From positions 1 to 50,295 of the IMG/VR virus record IMGVR_UViG_3300025769_000184: a stretch of 50,295 nucleotides of DNA, one strand, 5' to 3'. Source of the DNA: a virus. Of the stretch, positions 42,147 to 49,476 are shown in pieces. A program made the position numbers and the translations under genes. The first letter of the stretch is position 1. Every line of letters begins with the position of its first letter. A model generated the notes under the pieces. The model ran no database searches, was not told the DNA's origin, and saw only the letters and a list, made by a program, of their open reading frames with translations.

Positions 42147-44514
42147 CTTCTTCTAGTTGTTCTTGTTGTTGAGTTTGCTGCTGGGTGAGTCTTTCGTTCT
42201 TGCCATCCTCCTTCATCACCTCCAGCTTTTCCTTAAAGTTCTGATCGTCTTCACGGAAACCAAGTGTGGCCTGTGCTTTGATCATCTCGATCTCCTTACG
42301 CATCTCGTGCTCCATCTGCATGAGCTGCATGTCGAGCTGACCTTTGAGTTGGATTTCCTGCTGCTTGAGCTGAGACTCCATCTGGATCTCCTGCTGTTTT
42401 GCCTGTGATGCAGCGGCAGCAGCTTGTTGAGCCTGCTGCGCCTGCACTTGAGAATTCTGTGCAGCCATCTCTTGTTGCTGCTTCATTCGCTTCTTGCGGC
42501 GAAGGACGAGCAGCCTCTCTGCCTGGTTCACATCCTTCAGTGTGCGAACAGCGATGGCGTCTTCAAGATCGATCTGACCCTGCTGAATGGACACCTGGAT
42601 GTTCTGCTCCAGGTACTCCTTGTCCTTGTCCTCCATCTCTTTGACGACCTGCACCCCGAAATTGTACATGGCCAAATCTCTGAATGAATCAAGGACCGAC
42701 ATGTTGGTCTCTCCGATAGCGTTGGCGTAGATCCTGAACAGCACGGACTCGGATGGGATGATCTGAATGCACTTGACGATATCCTGACACACCTTCTTGT
42801 ACATCATCATCGATGCGTTGGTGATGTCGTGGATTGCATTGTTGCCCTGGACGATGGCGTTCTGCTGAACCCCGACGAGCATATCACCCTTCGGTGTAGT
42901 CCCGTCCATAGATTCGTTGATGCCAGACGTATCTCTGATCAACTGCAGGTAGTGGTTGTACAGAGCCACCAACTCTTGAATGTTCCTGATGGCATTGCCG
43001 ATTTCCCGTACTGGAGGATTCTGGAATCCACCCTCTGGGTTCTTGCTCCTGTAGTAGAAGACACCAGTCTGCTCGTAGATGTCGTGGATCTCCAGTGGCT
43101 CAAGCTCACCGCCCTTTCCAAGCTGGACGTTCTCCAACCCTTCGATGTCGATGATCAATCCATCAGGCTTGGCCTTGGCGACCGCCTGCTGGATCTTCAA
43201 GTGAGTGAGCTGAAGCATGTCCGCAAACCCTGTGCAGCTGTCCACCATGGATTTGGGGACCATGCGCAGCATGTTTGTGGCTACGGGAGAGTAAGACAAC
43301 GTCACACGGCTGAGGTCGTGTACGTTCTTCGGCATGTTTTGCTTCTTGCCGTACCCGTAGATGGTCTCGGTACCGACGATGAACGAACCACCGTAAACGC
43401 AAGAAACCTCCATCTTGTGAGGCTTTCTTTCGAACACGGTGCCAGCTCTCTCCTTGTAGGAGTCGCCCTTGTAGTAGAATCCAGTGTTACCGAATCGGTT
43501 CTCCTTCTCCTCGAAGTAGATGCAATCGACGCCGATGAACTCGAAGTCCATCACCTCCACCATGTACTCGTCGTATCCGTAAATGGTACGCATGTACCTG
43601 TCGTCGTAGTGTGACGAATTAAACCTAGATGCGTCGTTGGAATACTTGTCCTTGACCTTGTTTGCGATCTGCTTGTAGTCCTCCTCTGTAAGATCGTCTC
43701 CCGCCAACCGCTTCAGCTCCTGAATGGGGATGCGCTTGATGTGACCAGCGTACACCATATCCCCGAAGTTAGGGTCCTCCGTGTAGCTGTGGACGAAGGT
43801 GGCGGGGTCGACGTACTCCACGTCGATTCCCTTGTTGGGATCGTTCTGCCTCTTCACGACAGCCATACCCAAGGACACGAGGTCGAGTACAGCTCTGCGG
43901 AATGTGGAGTCATTGAAGTTCGCCCAAGACAAAGTCATCGCAGTGGCAAGCTGTGCGGCCACCTCTGCGTCCGTCTTGATATTCGTGTCCATGAACATCT
44001 CAGCCTCCTCCAAAGATTCTGGGATGTCGTCTGGGTCCATGTCGAGCACTGCGCCCGTCTGCTCCTTCAACTGCTGCAACTCCTTCCGTGCCTCCACCTG
44101 CATGCGGATGCGGTCCTTCTTCTTGTTTTTCTCGGAGGAAGAGACAGGGTCGATGGACTCCAGGTTCGGATAGGGGTCCCTTGACAAGATTTTGTTAGCG
44201 ACGATCTTGACAAACTTGGGGAGGATCGGTACGGGAGTGTAGTCGAGATTAAGCAAACTACCGTCCCCGTCCATGGGGTTGAGTGAGCTTAGAAGTTTTT
44301 TGTAGATTGTAGTATCTTGCGTACCGTTCGCGTAGTCTCTGTTGCGACTGAAGATCTTGTTTCTTCTACCGTAGAGAGAGTGGGTGTCTGTAGACTGCCC
44401 CCACTGGGAGTAGATGGCCATGGCATATTGGAGGCCATAGGACTTTTCCCTCTTCGCCTCTGCAGCAGCTAGAGGATCTGGAAAACCCTTCTTCTTATTG
44501 TTGTCGCTATACAT
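42136..44514 (-). CDS. Portal protein, crAss-like, with Gln-rich C-terminal tail
   Basis: The ATG at 44514 (MYSDNNKKKGFPDPL) is preferred over a GTG two codons upstream. The 792-residue protein matches crAss-like portals: AMAIYSQWGQSTDTHSLYGRR, RDYANGTQDTTIYKKLLSS, SLLNLDYTPVPILPKFVKIVANKI. A central region (RIPIQELKRLAGDDLT, SYSPVATNMLRMVPKSMVDS) is followed by RDTSGINESMDGTTPKGDMLVGVQQ. The last 120 residues are a long Gln-rich helix (AAASQAKQQEIQMESQLKQQEI...). It forms the dodecameric gate for DNA. It follows the terminase by 18 bases that include a TATATTTG box. Confidence 0.88.
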   Translation of the reverse strand: MYSDNNKKKGFPDPLAAAEAKREKSYGLQYAMAIYSQWGQSTDTHSLYGRRNKIFSRNRDYANGTQDTTIYKKLLSSLNPMDGDGSLLNLDYTPVPILPKFVKIVANKILSRDPYPNLESIDPVSSSEKNKKKDRIRMQVEARKELQQLKEQTGAVLDMDPDDIPESLEEAEMFMDTNIKTDAEVAAQLATAMTLSWANFNDSTFRRAVLDLVSLGMAVVKRQNDPNKGIDVEYVDPATFVHSYTEDPNFGDMVYAGHIKRIPIQELKRLAGDDLTEEDYKQIANKVKDKYSNDASRFNSSHYDDRYMRTIYGYDEYMVEVMDFEFIGVDCIYFEEKENRFGNTGFYYKGDSYKERAGTVFERKPHKMEVSCVYGGSFIVGTETIYGYGKKQNMPKNVHDLSRVTLSYSPVATNMLRMVPKSMVDSCTGFADMLQLTHLKIQQAVAKAKPDGLIIDIEGLENVQLGKGGELEPLEIHDIYEQTGVFYYRSKNPEGGFQNPPVREIGNAIRNIQELVALYNHYLQLIRDTSGINESMDGTTPKGDMLVGVQQNAIVQGNNAIHDITNASMMMYKKVCQDIVKCIQIIPSESVLFRIYANAIGETNMSVLDSFRDLAMYNFGVQVVKEMEDKDKEYLEQNIQVSIQQGQIDLEDAIAVRTLKDVNQAERLLVLRRKKRMKQQQEMAAQNSQVQAQQAQQAAAAASQAKQQEIQMESQLKQQEIQLKGQLDMQLMQMEHEMRKEIEMIKAQATLGFREDDQNFKEKLEVMKEDGKNERLTQQQTQQQEQLEEDGQ

Positions 44515-44519
44515 TGGCA

Positions 44520-44527
44520 CAAATATA
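44520..44527 (-). promoter_or_regulatory. TATATTTG box upstream of the portal gene
   Basis: An exact TATATTTG lies in the gap between the terminase stop (44533) and ATG 44514, five bases before the ATG. It supports the ATG rather than the overlapping GTG at 44520 as the portal start. Confidence 0.5.
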
Positions 44528-44532
44528 ACAAA

Positions 44533-46629
44533 TCAGCCCATTGTCTTGTAGCGACGGAAAAACTGACGCTCTGTAAAGTCCGTACGCTCAACGGGTTTCG
44601 ACTTCTGCGAAGCCAGGAGTGCGAGACCAGAACTAATCGTCAAGTCAAACTTGGTTCGATCGTTAATCTTAAAGCCGATCCAATCCTCCAGAGTCCTGTT
44701 GAAATACATCTTCCCGTACTCACCTGTATTGTTATTCATACCTACGTGATCGTGGATGTACTGCTCGATGGACTGAGCATGAGACTGGATTACATCCTGA
44801 GAGTTGGACGGGATACCCTTTGTCTTCACATTCACCTTTGCGTTAGCAGACATCAAGTGCTTCGGTCTGTCCATCAGGTATCCATCGTAACCTCTTGATT
44901 CAAAGTACCTTACAATACCATACTTGTTGTTCTCTACCAGCAACGGATACCCGTAGAAGAACGCAGCCATGAGCACGTCCTCGTAGAAGATCTTAGCCAA
45001 GTCTGGACGTGAAGCGTACTCCACGACAAACATGTTTGATGGATTCTCGATATGAAACTTGTTGTACAGATGCAGGGCTCCCTTCGAGCCCCTGCCATCC
45101 ACTGTGGCATCCAGGTCGTACGAGTCAACCCCACCACATCCACGATCGACGAACGGGGCGACAAGCTTGCCACCATCCATCCTCCTCACATTTCGCTGCT
45201 CCTGCGGGGGCATCCACGCCACGCGGAATCTCCCGTTGACGTCTGGAGAAAACACGACAGTCTTGTCCTTCTCCTTCCAGATGAAGTTGCCCTTGACAAC
45301 AGGGTTGGGGAACAGCTCGTCGTTGTACTCGACCTGCTGATAGATCTTACCTACGTTGAATATGCTCCCGTCGATGCTGTCACGGAACGCCTCATCCGTG
45401 GTGAACGGGAACTGCCTGGTTACCTCGTTGAGTTCCGAAGGATCGCCCTTAAGACTTTCTCTTTCATTTTTGAGATAGGTCTTCGCACCGATAAGAACAG
45501 CGTCGCCGTCAAGCCCATCCACAGGCTCAGCAGGATCATCAACAATGGGTCTACCGTGAACATCAAAAAATCCCTCTAAAGATTGGTGCGAAGGTATGAA
45601 CAATCTGTACAATCCAGATCTGGTTCTACCATTCGCGTTTCGTTGATTGGGGTCGGAGTCTGCCCAAAGGTCTTTGTACTCCTTGCCTCCCTTGTCCATT
45701 GGATTTACAGTAGAACCCACCAGAGCCTTTCCCACAATCTTGCGACCCACGATAAGACACGTACGCTGAATCCTCCAAGCGTCACGAATATCCGTAGGCT
45801 TCTCCCACTTCCCCGCCTCATCCAGATATAGTATGTGTAGCTTCTCTCCGTCGTATGCGTTGTTGGTAGTGTTCTTCCAGTTGATTACCGTATTAAGAGC
45901 CTCGCCCGTCTGCGAACTCTTATTCTTCTTCGTGATTCTCTTAGAGGGCTCGCGAAAAGCCAGCTCCATGCGCGGATTGGTCGTTCCATCTTGAATGGGT
46001 TTAAAGAAGAAGGGGTAGTGCCTAAACATGTAGACCACCTTCTTCATGAATATATTTTCTTGAGCGTCCTTACCAGTCTTGGACTGGATGCCAAGGAGCT
46101 TGTCCTTGACCTGTGTCGCTTCATCTAGAAGTACAGACGAGCAGATGTTCGTGTACCCGCTTCGTCTGCACTTAGTGTAGAGCTGACCGATACATCGGTC
46201 GTCCGCCTCACACGCAGCCAAATGTAAGAAAATATCTCTTTGGAACAAAAGGAAGCTCGGATAGCCTATATCCATCCGAGTCCATTGGAGCATCATGTAG
46301 TGCCTGCCCGTAATATATGTAGGCTCACCGTCGTTAAAAAACCAAAAGCCCTCACGCCTACGGCGAAACTCCTCCTCGATATACGGACGAAACTTCTGTC
46401 GGAACTCCCTTGGCATTTCCGCCCACTCATCCATAGACTTAATCCGAGACAACTCCTTGGGCATAGAAACCCTTTTCCACAACTGCATGTGGTTTGGAAG
46501 TCCATGTCCTTCAATCTCCTCTTCGGGAGGCTGAGCGGGAAGTGCAATGTGTAGCCCACCGATCGAAAGACTTTCACCTTTCGTACCGTTGGGGCAAATT
46601 GCGATAATGTCCTCAGCATCAGTAGACAC
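44533..46629 (-). CDS. Terminase large subunit (TerL), crAss-like
   Basis: The best start is a GTG at 46629 (STDAEDIIAICPNGTKGES), which overlaps the zinc-ribbon gene by 11 bases and gives 698 residues. The frame further upstream runs through the tRNA and is not coding. Visible parts are GEPTYITGRHYMMLQW (adenine-binding region), a P-loop-like KCRRSGYTNI that lacks the usual Lys, Walker B LHILYLDEAGKWE with its catalytic Glu, and a C-terminal nuclease region with GGVDSYDLDA and LLVENNKYGI. It pumps DNA through the portal and cuts concatemers. No small terminase subunit is certain; one of the small upstream genes may serve. Confidence 0.88.
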   Translation of the reverse strand: MSTDAEDIIAICPNGTKGESLSIGGLHIALPAQPPEEEIEGHGLPNHMQLWKRVSMPKELSRIKSMDEWAEMPREFRQKFRPYIEEEFRRRREGFWFFNDGEPTYITGRHYMMLQWTRMDIGYPSFLLFQRDIFLHLAACEADDRCIGQLYTKCRRSGYTNICSSVLLDEATQVKDKLLGIQSKTGKDAQENIFMKKVVYMFRHYPFFFKPIQDGTTNPRMELAFREPSKRITKKNKSSQTGEALNTVINWKNTTNNAYDGEKLHILYLDEAGKWEKPTDIRDAWRIQRTCLIVGRKIVGKALVGSTVNPMDKGGKEYKDLWADSDPNQRNANGRTRSGLYRLFIPSHQSLEGFFDVHGRPIVDDPAEPVDGLDGDAVLIGAKTYLKNERESLKGDPSELNEVTRQFPFTTDEAFRDSIDGSIFNVGKIYQQVEYNDELFPNPVVKGNFIWKEKDKTVVFSPDVNGRFRVAWMPPQEQRNVRRMDGGKLVAPFVDRGCGGVDSYDLDATVDGRGSKGALHLYNKFHIENPSNMFVVEYASRPDLAKIFYEDVLMAAFFYGYPLLVENNKYGIVRYFESRGYDGYLMDRPKHLMSANAKVNVKTKGIPSNSQDVIQSHAQSIEQYIHDHVGMNNNTGEYGKMYFNRTLEDWIGFKINDRTKFDLTISSGLALLASQKSKPVERTDFTERQFFRRYKTMG

Positions 46630-46804
46630 GACCGTGGCTGTCTCGCTTAAACGATGGCACTCCAGTCTTTGGGTTCTTGATCTCCATGTACTTACCGCAT
46701 GGACACTTGATGTCATGGTAAGCCCCGTCCTCTCCGAACTTGATGGAGACTCCCGTCTTAGATTCTTCGTGCTTCTCCTTGCATCCGCAAATGTAATCTG
46801 CCAT
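46619..46804 (-). CDS. Small zinc-ribbon-like protein
   Basis: The start is set at ATG 46804 (MADYICGCKEKHEE); the longer frame would run into the tRNA. The 61-residue protein has two Cys pairs (CGC at 6-8 and CPC at about 37-39) that could bind one zinc ion, and the tail KTGVPSFKRDSHGRVY. It overlaps terL by 11 bases. Small zinc-ribbon proteins are common next to terminase genes in phages; the role is unknown. Confidence 0.6.
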   Translation of the reverse strand: MADYICGCKEKHEESKTGVSIKFGEDGAYHDIKCPCGKYMEIKNPKTGVPSFKRDSHGRVY

Positions 46805-46822
46805 AGTAGTTGATTTAATTTG

Positions 46823-46896
46823 TACACCCGCAGGGACTCGAACCCCGAACCTGCGCATTAGAAGTGCGCTGCTCTATCCCGTTGAGCTACAGGTGC
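46823..46896 (-). tRNA. tRNA-Arg(UCU)
   Basis: The minus strand folds into a full cloverleaf. The acceptor stem GCACCTG/CGGGTGT has two G-U pairs, the D-arm is GCTC/GAGC, and the anticodon arm is GCGCA-CTTCTAA-TGCGC with anticodon TCT. The T-arm is CGGGG-TTCGAGT-CCCTG and the discriminator is A. The encoded 3' end is not CCA. It reads AGA and AGG, codons that are frequent in the late genes of this phage. It lies between a 57-residue gene and the zinc-ribbon gene. Confidence 0.94.
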
Positions 46897-46902
46897 ATTC
46901 TA

Positions 46903-47076
46903 TTACTCTTCGTTCCAGGAATCCTCCCAGAAGTAATGATGTCCGTCGTTTCCGTTCTGGCCGATGATGTTCATCCTCCTGTCAAGGTACACCTCATCCT
47001 GCCACCAAGGGAATTTATTTTGAGAATTTTTCTGCGAATCCCCCTGAGTAGTCTTTGGCTTCTTCGATTCCTCCAT
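46903..47076 (-). CDS. Small Trp-rich hypothetical protein (57 residues)
   Basis: An ATG at 47076 opens a 57-codon frame ending with TAA at 46903: a basic, Gln/Asn-rich first half (MEESKKPKTTQGDSQKN) and an aromatic second half (KFPWWQDEVYLDRRMNIIG, then HHYFWEDSWNEE). It overlaps the end of the preceding gene by 62 bases in another frame and ends 6 bases before the tRNA. The aromatic, acidic ending looks like a real protein rather than chance. Function unknown. Confidence 0.5.
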   Translation of the reverse strand: MEESKKPKTTQGDSQKNSQNKFPWWQDEVYLDRRMNIIGQNGNDGHHYFWEDSWNEE

Positions 47077-47305
47077 GGTCTTTTAGGTCTTTAATCATTT
47101 GTTCTAGACGCTGGCGCTCGACCAGCAACTCCTTGCAATCCGTGGCTGTCTGCTTGATAGACTGGAGCTCGGCTTTTCGAGCCGCGCCTCCAGCCTCTGG
47201 GTCTACAGGCTTCCTGACTTCATCGATCATGTTGTTGATGGCAACCTCCATGCTCGACATCAGCCTCTGTGCAGCTTCAATCGTTGTGAATTTCTTGCGT
47301 GACAA
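47015..47305 (-). CDS. Small helical protein, possible terminase small-subunit candidate
   Basis: The frame begins at a TTG (47305) inside the end of the gene before it; the next Met is at 47260. The product of up to 96 residues is almost wholly helical, with a likely coiled coil (AELQSIKQTATDCKELLVERQRLEQMIKDLK). Its place two genes before terL and its coiled coil would suit a small terminase subunit, but no DNA-binding motif is visible, so this is speculative. Confidence 0.5.
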   Translation of the reverse strand: MSRKKFTTIEAAQRLMSSMEVAINNMIDEVRKPVDPEAGGAARKAELQSIKQTATDCKELLVERQRLEQMIKDLKDHGGIEEAKDYSGGFAEKFSK

Positions 47306-47546
47306 AGTTTACGTATTGAGGTGTCTTCTCGCCCATGTAGGCTCCGACAATGTTGTACTCAATGAACTCCACCGCGTCGTCATACTCCATCCCTTCTGCG
47401 ATAAGTATTTCGATCATCTTGTTGATGTCGTACACGGCTACGACGTTGGCCCCGTAGGTGCAGCCTACCAGGGCCTCGTCGAATCCATCGGCGGTGAGGC
47501 ATTCCTCCTCCTCCAGGATCTCCATAAGGTGCTCTCTGTCAATCAT
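47277..47546 (-). CDS. Conserved small phage protein (EYDDAVEFIEYN type)
   Basis: The 89-residue acidic protein contains DEALVGCTYGANVVAVYDINKMIEILI and GMEYDDAVEFIEYNIVGAYMGEKTP. The 'D-D/E-A-V-E-F-x-x-x-N-x-x-G-A-x-x-G-E-K-T-P' pattern is frequent in phage proteins of unknown function. It is ATGA-linked to the GroES-like gene before it and overlaps the next gene by 29 bases. Confidence 0.65.
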   Translation of the reverse strand: MIDREHLMEILEEEECLTADGFDEALVGCTYGANVVAVYDINKMIEILIAEGMEYDDAVEFIEYNIVGAYMGEKTPQYVNFVTQEIHND

Positions 47547-48130
47547 GCCTCTACGTATAAAAGATCCTCTACCCTGGTGCGGTAGTATTCCTTGCCGTCG
47601 ATCTTGATTCGGTAATCTCTGTTCTCCTTAAAACCCACGACATCGCCTACCTCTACTCCGATGTCATTCAGTTCCTCGGACTCGAACGCAACCCTGCCCT
47701 TGGTGGGGAGCTTCTCCGTCAACTGCACCATCTCGATCAGATCGTTCGGGAACTCCTCCTCTTCTACAGGTTCGAGCAACGACCAGCCGAAAAGCGGTTT
47801 GATCTCATCCGTGTCTTGGTCCTTATATGCAATGGCCTGATTGCTCAGCGCCTCCTCGCTGCACTTTACGATGTAGTGCTTGTCGTCCCCCGTAAGAACC
47901 TGACCGCCCTGCATGACAACGAGGTGATGAAAGTAAAGAGTGTCTCCTGGGCGTACTCCCGTATCAATCTTAAATGGTGAACAGACGACAGGGCCTTCAG
48001 TGACTCGGTTCTCGAATTCCCCGTTCTCGTTGTATTTATGATCGATGTAAAGCTCTAGGCCGCTGTCGGTCACGAGGGTGTCGTTGATGAGCTTCTCTAG
48101 CTCAACAACAAAATAGTTGTAGGTGCGCAT
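47543..48130 (-). CDS. Two-lobed GroES-like co-chaperonin
   Basis: The 195-residue protein seems to hold two GroES-type lobes. The first (about 5-105) has EGPVVCSPFKIDTGVRPGDTLYFHHLVV, with the 'V-x-x-G-D-x-V/L-x-F' core of co-chaperonins. The second (about 112-195) begins FGWSLLEPVEEEEF, like the GroES start, and ends with KGRVAFESEELNDIGVEVGDVVGFKE and YRIKIDGKEYYRTRVEDLLYVE, close to the classical ending of GroES. Phage co-chaperonins (T4 gp31) cap host GroEL and help fold the capsid protein. It is followed by a 4-base overlap gene and lies in the same operon as the terminase. The GroES likeness is clear in the second lobe, weaker in the first. Confidence 0.7.
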   Translation of the reverse strand: MRTYNYFVVELEKLINDTLVTDSGLELYIDHKYNENGEFENRVTEGPVVCSPFKIDTGVRPGDTLYFHHLVVMQGGQVLTGDDKHYIVKCSEEALSNQAIAYKDQDTDEIKPLFGWSLLEPVEEEEFPNDLIEMVQLTEKLPTKGRVAFESEELNDIGVEVGDVVGFKENRDYRIKIDGKEYYRTRVEDLLYVEA

Positions 48131-48133
48131 GAA

Positions 48134-48370
48134 TTAAAAGTTACAGTCGTATTCAATGATGCAGGGCATGTCGTCTACAGATTTCCATAGAACCTGCCCG
48201 TCATCTGTCTGTAAATATACGAGGTATCTTTTTTTACTGTACCTGAATAGGTGCTCGTCGTCCAACACGATTGCCGACACATTGCCCGTGCCTGCCTTCA
48301 TCCCGACGTAGTACGCCATGGCATCCTTTGGATCTCTGCCGATGACAATCTTTCTAATAAGTCCGTCCAT
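48134..48370 (-). CDS. Conserved hypothetical protein next to the GroES-like gene
   Basis: The 78-residue protein reads MDGLIRKIVIGRDPKDAMAYYVG, then IVLDDEHLFRYSKKRYLVYL, and ends CIIEYDCNF. This is a recurrent small protein of Bacteroidota phages of unknown function. It lies 3 bases upstream of the GroES-like gene and is TAATG-coupled to the gene before it, so the three are made together. Confidence 0.6.
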   Translation of the reverse strand: MDGLIRKIVIGRDPKDAMAYYVGMKAGTGNVSAIVLDDEHLFRYSKKRYLVYLQTDDGQVLWKSVDDMPCIIEYDCNF

Positions 48371-48660
48371 TAGTTTAATGAAATACCGAGACCGTTGAGT
48401 AGATCGTCGAGGTCTCCCCCGATGTCCTTCTGCTCTTTCCAGGTCTCTTTAATAAAATCGATTATAGTGTCTAGTTCTTCTTCGGAATCCAGAGAATACC
48501 CATACATTGTCTTCATCGTAGACTTAGTGTCAGTGTATGGTTCTAGAACACCGACTACAAAGATAGACATTAACTGATCTCTCATTTCGTACTTGTCGAT
48601 GATCTCGTCGATCTCCATAAGTTTTTGCTGAATCTCCATGAGGAAGTCGTCTTGCTTCAT
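48370..48660 (-). CDS. Hypothetical acidic helical protein, first gene of the block
   Basis: The 96-residue acidic protein is mainly helical (MEIQQKLMEIDEIIDKYEMRDQLM) with a middle YTDTKSTMKTMYGYSLDSEEEL and an acidic C-terminus. It is the first minus-strand gene after the divergent regulator; only 15 bases separate the two start codons. Family not recognised. Confidence 0.6.
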   Translation of the reverse strand: MKQDDFLMEIQQKLMEIDEIIDKYEMRDQLMSIFVVGVLEPYTDTKSTMKTMYGYSLDSEEELDTIIDFIKETWKEQKDIGGDLDDLLNGLGISLN

Positions 48661-48675
48661 ATCTTGTAGTTTATT

Positions 48676-49098
48676 ATGCCGAGGAGTAAAGTATCATCCA
48701 AGAAGATGTTCCGCGACTTTGCTAAGCAAGATAAGAAGTATCTGCGTAGGAACAATCTCAAGAGACTCAAACAGGTGAGACAGAGGGTACAGTCGGAATG
48801 GGAAATCTCATTCTCCGACCTGGAGTTCTTGCTCTGGGGGTACGACCTTCAGTTCTTCACGATAGATTATGCCGCCCAGGACCTGGGTGCCAACAAGACG
48901 AATCTATCGAACAGGGTCATCTATCCGCTGCAGAGGAAGAAGTATCTGTACAAGCACTTCGACAAGCTCACCCCATCCGACACGTACGAGGATCACCTCT
49001 TCAGAGACGAGACCAAGTACAACTACCGAGTACGCTACGCCCTCACACAGAGGGCTAGGCTACTCGTACAGAAGTTCTACAGAGAGCTAGAGGGTTGA
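48676..49098 (+). CDS. Putative winged-helix DNA-binding regulator
   Basis: The 140-residue basic protein (MPRSKVSSKKMFRDFAKQDKKYLRRN) contains SDLEFLLWGYDLQFFTIDYAAQDL, followed by NKTNLSNRVIYPLQRKKYLYKHF and YALTQRARLLVQKFYREL. A helix, a turn, a recognition-like helix and a strand pair resemble MarR-type winged helices (xxLxxxGLI... ALTxxGR). It is the only plus-strand gene in a 43-kb minus-strand region, divergent from 48660 with a 15-base gap and abutting the next stop tail to tail. It may control late genes on either side. The fold is tentative. Confidence 0.55.
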   Translation: MPRSKVSSKKMFRDFAKQDKKYLRRNNLKRLKQVRQRVQSEWEISFSDLEFLLWGYDLQFFTIDYAAQDLGANKTNLSNRVIYPLQRKKYLYKHFDKLTPSDTYEDHLFRDETKYNYRVRYALTQRARLLVQKFYRELEG

Positions 49099-49476
49099 TC
49101 AGAGCAGAGAGTCCACTTCAATCCTTGCGCAGTTGGGGCTCTCGAATGAACCACCATCTCTGCTGACCCTGGACTGGAAGTCAACAATTATCTGAACATC
49201 TCTTGAGTGATTCGCACTCAAAGTAGAAACCTCTGTGAGGGCACAGTTGTTGGCTTCGAAAGAACCACCGTCCCTAACTACCCTCAAACCAAAGTCCCTG
49301 ACAATGTTTCTGTCAAGGAAGTCGTCGTCCAGGTTGTCAAACGCGCTTGTAAGGCAGCTAGGATTATCTGTGCTACCCCCGTCTCTCTCTACCCTCAGCT
49401 TGAAGTTCGAGAGCGCCAAGGCCTCGATAGAGAACGCAGAGGAGCTAGATAGAATAGATGTACCTAGTCCTAGCAT
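49099..49476 (-). CDS. Triple-repeat appendage protein (RVxRDGGS type)
   Basis: The 125-residue protein has three repeats of 37-38 residues starting near 25, 62 and 100, each with F-x-x-R-V-x-R-D-G-G-S and a Cys nine residues after the GGS. Similar DGG/Cys repeats occur in virion appendage proteins of marine phages. It is TAATG-linked to the gene before it and ends exactly where the convergent regulator ends (TGATCA, two stop codons back to back). All six Arg codons in the repeat cores are AGA or AGG. Confidence 0.6.
   Translation of the reverse strand: MLGLGTSILSSSSAFSIEALALSNFKLRVERDGGSTDNPSCLTSAFDNLDDDFLDRNIVRDFGLRVVRDGGSFEANNCALTEVSTLSANHSRDVQIIVDFQSRVSRDGGSFESPNCARIEVDSLL
49117..49404 (-). 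repeat. Three in-gene repeats of 37-38 residues
   Basis: Repeat cores read FKLRVERDGGS, FGLRVVRDGGS and FQSRVSRDGGS, each followed by a Cys (SCLT, NCAL, NCAR). The third copy is cut short by the stop. DNA identity between copies is only partial, so they are old. Confidence 0.75.

Noticed and set aside
46785-46792. TACATTTG as another -7 promoter box
   Set aside because: It fits TAnnTTTG but lies inside the zinc-ribbon coding sequence (ITCG-type codons) and not before a start codon.
46630-46827. A longer N-terminus for the terminase
   Set aside because: The extension would run antisense to nothing but through the zinc-ribbon gene and into the tRNA, and its sequence (Arg/Ser/Thr-rich) is not terminase-like.
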